This document shows positions 31,990 through 39,804 of a stretch of DNA of 64,000 nucleotides, in pieces (within the stretch, counting starts at the first letter, position 1; every line of letters starts with the position of its first letter). The stretch is from a virus. The position numbers and the translations under genes are program-made. The notes under the pieces are model-generated. The model worked only from the letters and a program-made list of their open reading frames with translations, had not been told where the DNA came from and did not search any database. The DNA lies in IMG/VR virus record IMGVR_UViG_3300035698_000655, positions 1-64,000 of that record, one strand, 5' to 3'.

Positions 31990-33043
31990 CTGCAATATCC
32001 TCTTCAGTAATTTCTTCACGCATTATACCATCTGAACTTGAGATTGTATATCGTTTTGTAATCCAATCGATGAAAGTTTGATCGGAGAGAATAGGCAACC
32101 AGAAGTCTTTCTTGTATGTATCTGCTTTTCTATACTTAGGATCAATCGCTTCGCCTGTAGTAGTATCGACTCTCTGATACCAACCATTAGATGGCTTGAC
32201 AACATGTCCAGATTCCATTGCCATTTCTAGCAGCCCTGACCACTTGCTGATGCCGCCATCAAATGATACTTCAAGAGGAATCTTAGACCTCTCCCGCACG
32301 AAGCGAGACTTTTCAACATTGATAATGAAGTTATATCCAGTGACATCTGTGCCAGTCTTTTCTTGCTGCCGTCCAATGATAAAGATATTAGACGCTGAGT
32401 AGTAGATTCCTGTGCCACCTGATACGACTGCCTTGCTGAACATTTCTTGCGTCTGATAGGTGTGATTCACAACAACCATCGGAATATCTTTGATAGTCAA
32501 GTGAGGCGTTACCATTCTGAACAGTGACTTCAATTGCTTTGCACGGGTCATATCAGCGACAGACTTACCTTCAAGCGCATCGTCCACTTCTTTCTTAGAT
32601 GCTAAGTTGCCAACAGAGTCAATCACAATCATAACACGGTCATTGCGTTCGAACGTATTGACCTGAGCCATAATATCATGTTTCAACTGTTCGATGTCAG
32701 TGATGGGCGTGTGAAGTACACGAGTAGTATCGATTTCAAAAGTATCGAAGTATGCTTGAGGAGTACCAAACTCTGAATCATAAAACAGAATAACTGATTC
32801 GGGATACTTGTCAAGATACGACTTTGCCATCAACAGCGAGAAAGCAGTCTTGAAGTGCTTAGAAGGACCCGCAAAGATTGTAAGACCAGGAGCTAGACCG
32901 CCGTCTAGTTTACCTGACAATGCTACGTTGAGCGCAGGAACAGAGGTTTGTACTAAATCTTTTGTTGTAAAGAATTTAGATTCGGTTAGAATAGCAGTGT
33001 CTTTGATAGTGCTATTCTTTTTTAGTTTTTCAAGTAAGCTCAT
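31964..33043 (-). CDS. uvsX: UvsX, RecA-like strand exchange protein
   Basis: 359 aa. GLTIFAGPSKHFKTAFSLLM has the UvsX form of Walker A (GPSKHFKT, 59-66); MIVIDSVGNLASKKEVDDAL is Walker B with loop L1 following; ISKWSGLLEMAMESGHV is in the C-terminal domain. It forms presynaptic filaments for recombination-dependent replication with UvsY (encoded at 57.7-58.1 kb). A consensus promoter lies 54 bases upstream. Confidence 0.94.
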   Translation of the reverse strand: MSLLEKLKKNSTIKDTAILTESKFFTTKDLVQTSVPALNVALSGKLDGGLAPGLTIFAGPSKHFKTAFSLLMAKSYLDKYPESVILFYDSEFGTPQAYFDTFEIDTTRVLHTPITDIEQLKHDIMAQVNTFERNDRVMIVIDSVGNLASKKEVDDALEGKSVADMTRAKQLKSLFRMVTPHLTIKDIPMVVVNHTYQTQEMFSKAVVSGGTGIYYSASNIFIIGRQQEKTGTDVTGYNFIINVEKSRFVRERSKIPLEVSFDGGISKWSGLLEMAMESGHVVKPSNGWYQRVDTTTGEAIDPKYRKADTYKKDFWLPILSDQTFIDWITKRYTISSSDGIMREEITEEDIADVYEAIED

Positions 33044-33771
33044 TTATTTCTCCGTTCATCGTTAATTTTTAAAGCTGTGTCAAAAATATTAAGATCATTA
33101 TAACACAATGTTTTCATGTGTGTCAAGTCTTTTGGAAAGCAACTGCCACCAAAGCCAGTTTTGCCGTCCGGACCAGGAACATCCCAATGAGTACCTCCTG
33201 TCCATGCATCATAAGAAAGCCTTTCGCTGATTAGAGAATAGTCTACACCGTTGCGCTGGCAAATTTCATAAAACTCGTTAGCAACTGCCACTCTCATAGC
33301 CAGTGCAGTATTACGCATCAATTTAAACATACTCGCTTCTATAGGCTCGTAAATATGTAGTGTTTTCTCTACCACTTCAAAGATTTCTACTAACTCTGCA
33401 TCGTAGTCCGTTATACCCAGAATCAATGGCAGCTCAGGATCATCTACATCGTCTTTCCAACAACGCTCACGCAGAAACTCTGGCATGATGTGTGCTTGAG
33501 GAAATTCTTTTACTTGTTCTGGTCCAATAGTACTGCGAATGACGAGCTGACAAACATCTTTATATTGCTCGTACACTTCTTTCAGAATACTAATATCAAG
33601 TTCGCCGCCAGTAGTAGGTGTAGGAACACATACAAATGCATACTCTACTGTATCAAAGTCACAAAGCAAATATTTTTTTGGATCATGTATTTGAATTGTA
33701 CAGTTTGTTTTTTTCAGTAGATACTCTGTTGCTTTGCCAACAAAGCCATAACCAATAATTGCTACGTTCAT
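33040..33771 (-). CDS. Short UDP-glucose / GDP-mannose dehydrogenase
   Basis: 243 aa against about 390-450 for typical bacterial enzymes. MNVAIIGYGFVGKATEYLLK is the Rossmann NAD loop; CVPTPTTGGELDIS and STIGPEQVKEFP are conserved; GKTGFGGSCFPKDL holds the catalytic cysteine. The C-terminal UDP-binding domain is missing, as in other phage versions. It oxidises a nucleotide sugar to the uronic acid, possibly changing surface sugars. Confidence 0.85.
   Translation of the reverse strand: MNVAIIGYGFVGKATEYLLKKTNCTIQIHDPKKYLLCDFDTVEYAFVCVPTPTTGGELDISILKEVYEQYKDVCQLVIRSTIGPEQVKEFPQAHIMPEFLRERCWKDDVDDPELPLILGITDYDAELVEIFEVVEKTLHIYEPIEASMFKLMRNTALAMRVAVANEFYEICQRNGVDYSLISERLSYDAWTGGTHWDVPGPDGKTGFGGSCFPKDLTHMKTLCYNDLNIFDTALKINDERRNK
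33097..33126 (-). promoter_or_regulatory. Sigma-70 promoter before uvsX
   Basis: TTGACA and TATAAT on the minus strand with an 18-base spacer, inside the 3' end of the dehydrogenase gene. Confidence 0.7.
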
Positions 33772-34745
33772 GAAAATAAATCCTCAAGTGTATTCTTCTC
33801 TTCGGTGTCCCATTTCAGTGATTTTACAATCGTATCCATTGGGTCTAAGAAAGCTTTTTGAAACATCAAATCGTAATCGACATATCTATGTACATTGAAT
33901 TCTTTGGGAATAACTGTATTGAATGAGATACAATTCTCTCTCATGGTATTAGGTTCTTTCAGATACAAAAACTTAATCTTATCTCCTTCTTGTATCCTTT
34001 CATACTTTTGATCTATCTTGTTTTGCTTTAGATAATAGTTATATAGTAGACTTCCTCGCACATGTATCGGAGTACCTTTTTTATAGATGTCGGCAGAATC
34101 AGTGTACTTTCCTAAATTGTTACATCCTCTAGGAAACGCAATATCTTCGGCTCGCATTTTCATAAATGCATCACGAGTATCTGCAATAAACTTTTGCAGA
34201 GTTTTCTCATCAGTAGTAAGAGTCAATCTTACTGCCTCTCTCAAAGATTCTCTCACAGGAGCAGGTGTGGACGAACGAACGATCTCCAACCCCATAACTT
34301 TTAACTTAGGTTCTTTATATCGGGTACCTTCGTTGTCATACACGTTCATCGCATATCGTTTCTTAGCGATCCAGATAGCCTTGTCTGCGATTGCTTCTCG
34401 CTTAAAGAATATCTTTTTCTCGTATGCGTGGGTGTAGTCTGCAAGCTGGTCCATAGCATTTGAGATGCAAGGTTCGATCTGGTCTGTACCGATCTTATCA
34501 AGAATGTCGATAAGTTTGTCCATATCTCTGTCTGCAAAGAACTTGTCAACGACTGCCTTGAGTGTTATGTAGCAAGAGTCAGTGTCAGAATAGAAGCTGT
34601 ACATCTCGTTCTCAGTGCCTACAATCTTGTTGACAAACACATCAAGTGCCACAGCAGTTTCACGAATAATGAATTGTCCCGACAGTGTAATACCTTCTGC
34701 TATTCTAGTATCAAAAAATCTGAAATATTGGTTAGCCCGGGTCAC
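33768..34745 (-). CDS. 43: DNA polymerase gp43, C-terminal part
   Basis: 325 aa. Begins (V/M)TRANQYFRFFDTRIAEGIT and continues with SFYSDTDSCYITL, the motif C aspartates, then thumb sequences to the C-terminus, whose LFS end resembles a clamp-binding tail. A GTG codon overlapping the TGA of the middle fragment (GTGA) could start it. Compared with family B polymerases, NQYFRFF should follow directly after LYGALA of the middle fragment. An 11-base insertion breaks the frame there, so this piece is either made separately or joined by recoding. Confidence 0.85.
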   Translation of the reverse strand: MTRANQYFRFFDTRIAEGITLSGQFIIRETAVALDVFVNKIVGTENEMYSFYSDTDSCYITLKAVVDKFFADRDMDKLIDILDKIGTDQIEPCISNAMDQLADYTHAYEKKIFFKREAIADKAIWIAKKRYAMNVYDNEGTRYKEPKLKVMGLEIVRSSTPAPVRESLREAVRLTLTTDEKTLQKFIADTRDAFMKMRAEDIAFPRGCNNLGKYTDSADIYKKGTPIHVRGSLLYNYYLKQNKIDQKYERIQEGDKIKFLYLKEPNTMRENCISFNTVIPKEFNVHRYVDYDLMFQKAFLDPMDTIVKSLKWDTEEKNTLEDLFS

Positions 34746-34876
34746 GCAAGTGCGCCGTAGAGAGAATTTAGCTGAATCTTTCTTGCCATTTGAAAGTTGT
34801 TAAACTTTGCAACAGCATTCAGCTTCTCTCTACGGAGCACTTGCAGTTCCTCCATAGTCATATTTTGTAAGTTCAC
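34742..34876 (-). CDS. 43: DNA polymerase gp43, middle fragment
   Basis: 44 aa. GTG start overlapping the TGA of the endonuclease (GTGA), with AGGGG 7 bases before. It reads VNLQNMTMEELQVLRREKLN, then AKFNNFQMARKIQLNSLYGA and LA before TGA. KIQLNSLYG is motif B of family B polymerases. It continues the N-terminal fragment after the endonuclease insertion and ends out of frame with the C-terminal piece. It contains both arms of a 28-base inverted repeat. Confidence 0.75.
   Translation of the reverse strand: MNLQNMTMEELQVLRREKLNAVAKFNNFQMARKIQLNSLYGALA
34746..34846. repeat. Imperfect inverted repeat inside gene 43
   Basis: One arm, 34746-34777, starts GCAAGTGCGCCGTAGAGAGA and ends AGCTGAAT. 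The reverse complement of the other arm, 34819-34846, starts GCAAGTGCTCCGTAGAGAGA and ends AGCTGAAT. They differ by one base and a 4-base gap. The 41-base loop encodes part of motif B. Far beyond chance, and unusual within a conserved coding region. Confidence 0.85.
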
Positions 34877-35667
34877 TTTTTTCCCCTACAGTTGTTAAAG
34901 TGCCATCTTTTGATGTTGACACTACCAGTCTTGTCACAGTGCGGACAAGTATAAACCTTCTTCTTCCTTTCTATCCAAGACTTCTTAAACGCTACTGACA
35001 TTTTCTGTCTAGTCTCGGAACTAAACTTTTTACCCGTATTCGTGTTTACGATGTCAGGGTTTTCTGCTATTCGTTTTTTCTGTTGCTCTGATTTTCTTTT
35101 TCGTTTTTCCTCAGTCCAGCCGTCGGATAGTTTTTTTCTCTCTTCCTCAGTTAAAATCTTGTCTTTACTAGGATGGTCATTAGTTTTATAGTATTCTTTC
35201 ACAGAATCTGATCGTTTTTGTTTGGTGTATTCTGAATCTTTTGCACCTACACGAGCATCCTGTGCTATTTTTAAGTTGGTTCTTGAAATGTTGGCGTAAT
35301 GTTCTGGATTTAACTGTCTGGTTCGTCCAGCTGAGTCGGCGACTCTTTTAGCGATTTCCGGGTCTTTCATACAGTTTTCTTTTCCCAGACTGTTCACATA
35401 ATCCCAGCCACCTTTACCACCATTATTAATATTATACGATAAAGGATCGTGCATGTCAACCAGTTTCTTCTCAGACGTATAGGCAGCTGCCTCAGTATCA
35501 TATTCTTCTAATATGACTTTAGAGAAGCTATCGACACCATATTTTTCAATAGCATTTTTTATTACCGTACCTGAACCCATATAAGAATCATTAGGATCTT
35601 CTGATTTGTGTACACCGATGTAATATTTTCCGTTAATGTTGTTGGTTATTTTATAAACAAAGTACAT
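34873..35667 (-). CDS. GIY-YIG homing endonuclease interrupting DNA polymerase
   Basis: 264 aa. MYFVYKITNNINGKYYIGVH is the GIY-YIG core (VYK...YIG); SYMGSGTVIKNAIEKYGVDS and LEEYDTEAAAYTSEKKLVD follow with the Arg/Glu of the fold. NUMOD3-like modules come next (KKLSDGWTEEKRKRKSEQQK, TGKKFSSETRQKMSVAFKKS), and a C-terminal zinc finger (CPHCDKTG, HFNNC). The gene sits between polymerase codons for IKRR and VNLQ, has its own AGGAG and a late promoter, and overlaps the middle fragment by 4 bases. It probably spreads by cutting intact gene 43. Confidence 0.88.
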   Translation of the reverse strand: MYFVYKITNNINGKYYIGVHKSEDPNDSYMGSGTVIKNAIEKYGVDSFSKVILEEYDTEAAAYTSEKKLVDMHDPLSYNINNGGKGGWDYVNSLGKENCMKDPEIAKRVADSAGRTRQLNPEHYANISRTNLKIAQDARVGAKDSEYTKQKRSDSVKEYYKTNDHPSKDKILTEEERKKLSDGWTEEKRKRKSEQQKKRIAENPDIVNTNTGKKFSSETRQKMSVAFKKSWIERKKKVYTCPHCDKTGSVNIKRWHFNNCRGKK

Positions 35668-35690
35668 AGTATTCTCCTATTATGTACTTT

Positions 35691-35698
35691 TATTTATA
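35691..35698 (-). promoter_or_regulatory. T4-type late promoter of the gene 43 GIY-YIG
   Basis: TATAAATA on the minus strand, 23 bases before the endonuclease start, in the short gap after the polymerase N-part stop. Confidence 0.7.
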
Positions 35699-35716
35699 CT
35701 ATCTACTTTTTTGATA

Positions 35717-37177
35717 TTATGATAAAGATCGTCTTTTGATCTCTTCATCTACATCAACTAAGGACTGCTCGGCCTCTTTCATCAGCTTCTTATACTTCTG
35801 TCTATCATCGAAGAACTTTTGTACAATTTCTGGCATATATCCTAGCTTGTTTCTTGAGAAGCATTGTCCGTTTGCAGCGACTGCATACTTACCATCAAAT
35901 TCATATTTTCTCTCTAACATTCCGTCAACTGTGACATCGTACACTTCGCCTGGCACAAGAGTTTCTGGTGACATATTGTATTGCATAATGATAGAAGGAT
36001 AAAGCGAAGTAGCATCAAAGCTTTCTACCCACTCATACTGGCCAGGAACAGGTTCTTGTACATATGCACCTGCGATTTGTCTACCTTGTTTTGGACTTTT
36101 CTGACCAAAAACAACATTCTGTTCCCATAGATGATTGTATAGCAAACAGTCCCACGTTTTTACAGGAGATGCAACATCAGAATAGTTCATCTTACCATCG
36201 TATGCCATTGTTAGACAAAGTTCAATCAGCTTGAGTTTGTCTTCTAGTTGATCTACCAACACAGTATCGATGATGTTATATTCTACGAAAAGATTCCAGT
36301 CCTTCTCATAAAAGTCTTTGAATGTATCGTGGGGATTCTCTAGCTTTTTATGTCCAAGTTCTACTTCTGTGATAAAGTCCAACTTGTAAGACTCACGAGT
36401 AACATAGGTGAACTTTTTATATAGGTCAAGATAGTCTAGTTGTGCTACACCCCAAATATCATACTTGAGAAAATCACGACTGCCCATTGTCAGAGTTTTT
36501 GCTTTGACTAAGTTAAAAGGACTAAAACCTTTCTTCATGTCTTCGCCAAACAATCTGTCTGTACGGGCGACAAGATATGGAATATCGAACAGTGCCAGAT
36601 TCCAGCCAGTCACAACATCAGGCGGATCTTGCGCCCACCAATTAATAAATTTAGTGAATAGATCCTTCTCATCTTCACACCATCTATAATCAACATTCAG
36701 ATGTGCAGTATGTTCAGTGGGAGTATATTCACCGCAGCCCCATGTGATAATCTTTTTAGTGTAAGCATCTTGTATCGTAATCAGAGTGACTTGCTCTAAA
36801 GGATTAAATACGTCAGGAAATCCGTTGTCAACAGTAGTCTCGATATCTATAGAAACAACTTTGATTTTACTTTGATCCCACTGAACTTCTTCTGGGAATT
36901 TTTGAGTGAGGTATTGATAACACCAATCTGATTGTCCGTAGATAGGAAAGTTAGAAACATCAGAATAAGTTTTTATAAACTCAGCAGCTTCTTTATTTGT
37001 ATCGAATTGGATGGGAGAAACGCTTTCTCCAAACATGGATTTGTACTTGCTAGGTTTATCAGATTTGACAAACAAAGTAGGCTGAAAGGTGTCATTGCCG
37101 ATTTGGCGATTGCCTTTCTCGCTGATACCTCTGTAGAGGATTTTGTTGCCGTAGTGTTTAGCGTAAGTGTAGAACAT
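35717..37177 (-). CDS. 43: DNA polymerase gp43, N-terminal part
   Basis: 486 aa from the ATG with GGGAG upstream. It holds the N-terminal and 3'-5' exonuclease domains (VVSIDIETTVDNGFPDVFNP; GWNLALFDIPYLVARTD; the later exo motif around EYNIIDTVLVDQLE) and palm motif A (ESFDATSLYPSIIMQYNMSP). It stops after VDVDEEIKRRSLS in the fingers region, at the endonuclease insertion point. Motifs B and C are encoded by the two following fragments. A consensus promoter lies directly upstream. Confidence 0.93.
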   Translation of the reverse strand: MFYTYAKHYGNKILYRGISEKGNRQIGNDTFQPTLFVKSDKPSKYKSMFGESVSPIQFDTNKEAAEFIKTYSDVSNFPIYGQSDWCYQYLTQKFPEEVQWDQSKIKVVSIDIETTVDNGFPDVFNPLEQVTLITIQDAYTKKIITWGCGEYTPTEHTAHLNVDYRWCEDEKDLFTKFINWWAQDPPDVVTGWNLALFDIPYLVARTDRLFGEDMKKGFSPFNLVKAKTLTMGSRDFLKYDIWGVAQLDYLDLYKKFTYVTRESYKLDFITEVELGHKKLENPHDTFKDFYEKDWNLFVEYNIIDTVLVDQLEDKLKLIELCLTMAYDGKMNYSDVASPVKTWDCLLYNHLWEQNVVFGQKSPKQGRQIAGAYVQEPVPGQYEWVESFDATSLYPSIIMQYNMSPETLVPGEVYDVTVDGMLERKYEFDGKYAVAANGQCFSRNKLGYMPEIVQKFFDDRQKYKKLMKEAEQSLVDVDEEIKRRSLS

Positions 37178-37200
37178 AGTAACTCCCAATCATTTAAACT

Positions 37201-37229
37201 ATTATAAACGAAAGGAAGCTACTTGTCAA
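37201..37229 (-). promoter_or_regulatory. Early sigma-70 promoter of gene 43
   Basis: TTGACA, 17 bases, TATAAT on the minus strand, 24 bases before the polymerase start. Confidence 0.85.
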
Positions 37230-37234
37230 GTCTT

Positions 37235-38764
37235 TTATTGCCCATTAAAGTTTCTATCTAGAGTCATTCCATACGTATTTGTAGCTTTAGGCAAGTTTAG
37301 CCCGTCTTTCAATACCAGCTTATTTTTCTTGAATGGATTATAGTTCACATGATGATGCCAGCGTCCATATCTCCAAACAACTCTAGCTACATCTGGGTGC
37401 ATGTCAGCAAGCATCTGAGACTTGTTGATAGTTCCGTCAGTGTTATATCCTTCTTCGTTGATAGCTTCAGTATTCTCAGCGTGGTAAAATTCTGCTGTAT
37501 TACCACCGGCAACTGTTTGTGTTGCCATTTTGCCTTGCATGAATGAGTTGAATTGCAGACAGACATCGCCATCTTTCATTACACGCAAACAAATATCAGT
37601 ATCTTCATTATATCTGCCACGCCACTTATGCTTGCAGTCATTTCGAATTAGCAAACAAGAATAAATTCGGGTATTTGCGACAAAAGGAGGATATGATTGA
37701 TTAGGTGCAATAAAGAATCTGTATTGTGGACCTGCAATGTACACATTCTCGTATCTGTCACAGAAATCTTCCATCACACGAAAACCAGTGGAGCTTTCGA
37801 ATCTGATTCTTTCATTCTGATGTAAGCGATAAAAGTCTGCTAGATTATCATCAAGTACCCAATGCCAAGTTGCACCAATACTAATTGAATGATCCCATGC
37901 CCAGTTTCTAGCACGACCAGGGCCGTCACCATGATTTGAGAATGGAGCAACAAGAAGTGTTACATAGTCACGAATGCCGAAGGTATCGAGTGCGGCATCA
38001 TAATCTTTTTCATCTTGAGGTTCAATGATAATATAGTGTGGTATCTTCATTCTTGACAATGATCTGGATGTTATCATTGTATCTGAACGACCTTTAGATA
38101 CAATGTACATCGGGTGTCGAAGTGGCTTAGCTTCTTCTTCGTCTACCCAACGTAACAACATATTCTTTGTCACATAAAGTTTTGGATACCAGATAGAGTT
38201 AGTTTTTTCTGTGATATCTTGTCCGATCTTCTTTGCGAACTCTTCATAAAACTCTTTATTCTCAAAGTGCATGTGAATAGTTCTAAAAGATGCTGCTTCT
38301 TTCTGCTCATATTCTGGCATGTCAATCCAGTGGTCTCGCCACTTTGAATTCACATCAGCTACAACTTCGTCAACCTCAATATCAAGTTTGCTCTCAGTTG
38401 TAGTTTTCTTTTTACGGGGAATAAGAAGTGATTTGTCGATTTTAACAATGTCTTCTTCATCATCAAATAAAGAGTTTTCTGCCACAACTTTTGGATAATT
38501 GACAATATTGGTATTATAGTCAATCATCTGTCCAATGTCTGTGCAGAAATCTGCCATGTCATCAACATTACGAAAATGAACATACAGAACTTTGTATACA
38601 CCTGCCCTCTCTTCTCTCGATAATACTTTTGGAGGAAGAGGAACTGGTATTTCATCACCAAAGAATTTTTCTAGTGACATAGTATATTCATCATTTAGAC
38701 GAACATCTTTTTCTAGAAAGTTGTCATAATCGGCTGATTCTTTTACATCAACTTTGTTTGTCAT
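37235..38764 (-). CDS. TET-associated-type glycosyltransferase (possible DNA base modification)
   Basis: 509 aa. The N-terminal half has two repeats of a small domain (VYKVLYVHFRNVDDMADFCT and FRTIHMHFENKEFYEEFAKK, each followed by IGQ). From about residue 218, HPMYIVSKGRSDTMITSR, PGRARNWAWDHSISIGATWH, HWVLDDNLADFYRLHQ and RGRYNEDTDICLRVMKDGD follow the pattern of the GT-A-like TAGT family found in phages with modified bases. LDDN would be the metal site. It could glycosylate hydroxymethyl bases, although no TET oxygenase is seen here. ATG preferred over the GTG just before it. Confidence 0.7.
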   Translation of the reverse strand: MTNKVDVKESADYDNFLEKDVRLNDEYTMSLEKFFGDEIPVPLPPKVLSREERAGVYKVLYVHFRNVDDMADFCTDIGQMIDYNTNIVNYPKVVAENSLFDDEEDIVKIDKSLLIPRKKKTTTESKLDIEVDEVVADVNSKWRDHWIDMPEYEQKEAASFRTIHMHFENKEFYEEFAKKIGQDITEKTNSIWYPKLYVTKNMLLRWVDEEEAKPLRHPMYIVSKGRSDTMITSRSLSRMKIPHYIIIEPQDEKDYDAALDTFGIRDYVTLLVAPFSNHGDGPGRARNWAWDHSISIGATWHWVLDDNLADFYRLHQNERIRFESSTGFRVMEDFCDRYENVYIAGPQYRFFIAPNQSYPPFVANTRIYSCLLIRNDCKHKWRGRYNEDTDICLRVMKDGDVCLQFNSFMQGKMATQTVAGGNTAEFYHAENTEAINEEGYNTDGTINKSQMLADMHPDVARVVWRYGRWHHHVNYNPFKKNKLVLKDGLNLPKATNTYGMTLDRNFNGQ

Positions 38765-38799
38765 CACATATACACCTTACAATAATAAATCTATAACCA

Positions 38800-38828
38800 T
38801 AATATAATAAAATCAACACAATGTCAAG
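38800..38828 (-). promoter_or_regulatory. Sigma-70-type promoter before the glycosyltransferase
   Basis: TTGACA, 17 bases, TATTAT on the minus strand. -10 weaker than the others. Confidence 0.55.
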
Positions 38829-38879
38829 TAGATAATATATAACAATCGTTCAAAAACTCTATACGCATGTAGAGAAGAT

Positions 38880-39323
38880 TTAGACGGATACGACACCCTC
38901 GGCAATAAGCCGCTGGCGATTCACCATGTGTGCTGCTTGTACATCTTCCTTCGCTTGCCCCTCGTACAACACAGCGTATCCTTCTTTGACTAGGATCTCA
39001 CCTGCGAGACAGTAGCGATCTTCGGCAGCATAGTAGACCTCAAAGTCTCCTAGAATACGTCCGAACTTACCCTTCATGTCTTCGCCGTCTTTTGCTACAC
39101 GAGTTTTGAGTACAGCAGTTTTGCCTAGAAGACTTTTCAGCCTAGCACCAGCAGCTTTACCAAACTTCTTTTCTACCTTGTCACGAGTGCGTGATTCTGG
39201 TGTGTCGATGCCCATCATTCGGACTCGCTCATCTTTCAACCATATACCAAAACCAAGGTCGATGTCAACATCTACTGTGTCACCGTCCACTACTCTGCGG
39301 ATTGTTGCTCTGTATTCGTACAT
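38880..39323 (-). CDS. Staphylococcal-nuclease-like thermonuclease
   Basis: 147 aa. VVDGDTVDVDIDLGFG, RVRMMGIDTPESRTRD and KGKFGRILGDFEVYY match the SNc family with the Arg/Asp/Glu active site; LVKEGYAVLYEG is the last core strand and helix. No signal peptide. It is a Ca-dependent DNA/RNA nuclease that could help degrade host DNA. Confidence 0.88.
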   Translation of the reverse strand: MYEYRATIRRVVDGDTVDVDIDLGFGIWLKDERVRMMGIDTPESRTRDKVEKKFGKAAGARLKSLLGKTAVLKTRVAKDGEDMKGKFGRILGDFEVYYAAEDRYCLAGEILVKEGYAVLYEGQAKEDVQAAHMVNRQRLIAEGVVSV

Positions 39324-39445
39324 TGTGCCTCCTTCTCAAGTTCTTCTATCTTTTCTAAATACTTGCCACGAAGAAAAGTTACACTTGTTAGTGACAATAT
39401 ACGGTCCAAGTCTTCAACAACAACTTTTAGTGTTTCAGCGTCCAT
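39290..39445 (-). CDS. Small helical protein
   Basis: 51 aa: MDAETLKVVVEDLDRILSLT, FLRGKYLEKIEELEKEAQ. AGGA lies 7 bases before the ATG. It overlaps the nuclease start by 34 bases in another frame and begins 4 bases after the gene above. It may cap or couple the nuclease; no family recognised. Confidence 0.6.
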   Translation of the reverse strand: MDAETLKVVVEDLDRILSLTSVTFLRGKYLEKIEELEKEAQCTNTEQQSAE

Positions 39446-39448
39446 AAT

Positions 39449-39790
39449 TTATCCTGTAATGATTTGTTTAGGTGCTGGTGCTGCTACTTTATCATCAGGG
39501 ACAACAATGCCACTACCGTAACGGCGATTGTATTCGTTGAGTAAATCAGTGTTTGGTGCAAACACCGAGATAACATGCATTGGCATGATTGGCACTACGT
39601 TATTTTTTGCATACGGTGCGTAAGGAGTAAGGCCGAGTACAAATTCATACTCATTCTCAGGCTTGGGTCGCATCATAATATAGCAGGGCTTTTCAATTTG
39701 AATCATCTTGCCGCCTTCGAGGTTTACCTCAGTGACTGCGCCAATGATATCTTCTCCTGAGGAGAGCTTTAGAATTTGTACTTCGGCCAT
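39449..39790 (-). CDS. Sm-like phage protein
   Basis: 113 aa. VQILKLSSGEDIIGAVTEV and KPCYIMMRPKPENEYEFVLG look like the Sm fold found widely in marine T4-like phages; a second relative lies at 55797-56228. The C-terminus is a Pro/Ala linker. Role unknown; RNA binding is possible. Confidence 0.6.
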   Translation of the reverse strand: MAEVQILKLSSGEDIIGAVTEVNLEGGKMIQIEKPCYIMMRPKPENEYEFVLGLTPYAPYAKNNVVPIMPMHVISVFAPNTDLLNEYNRRYGSGIVVPDDKVAAPAPKQIITG

Positions 39791-39804
39791 AATAATATCC
39801 TATT

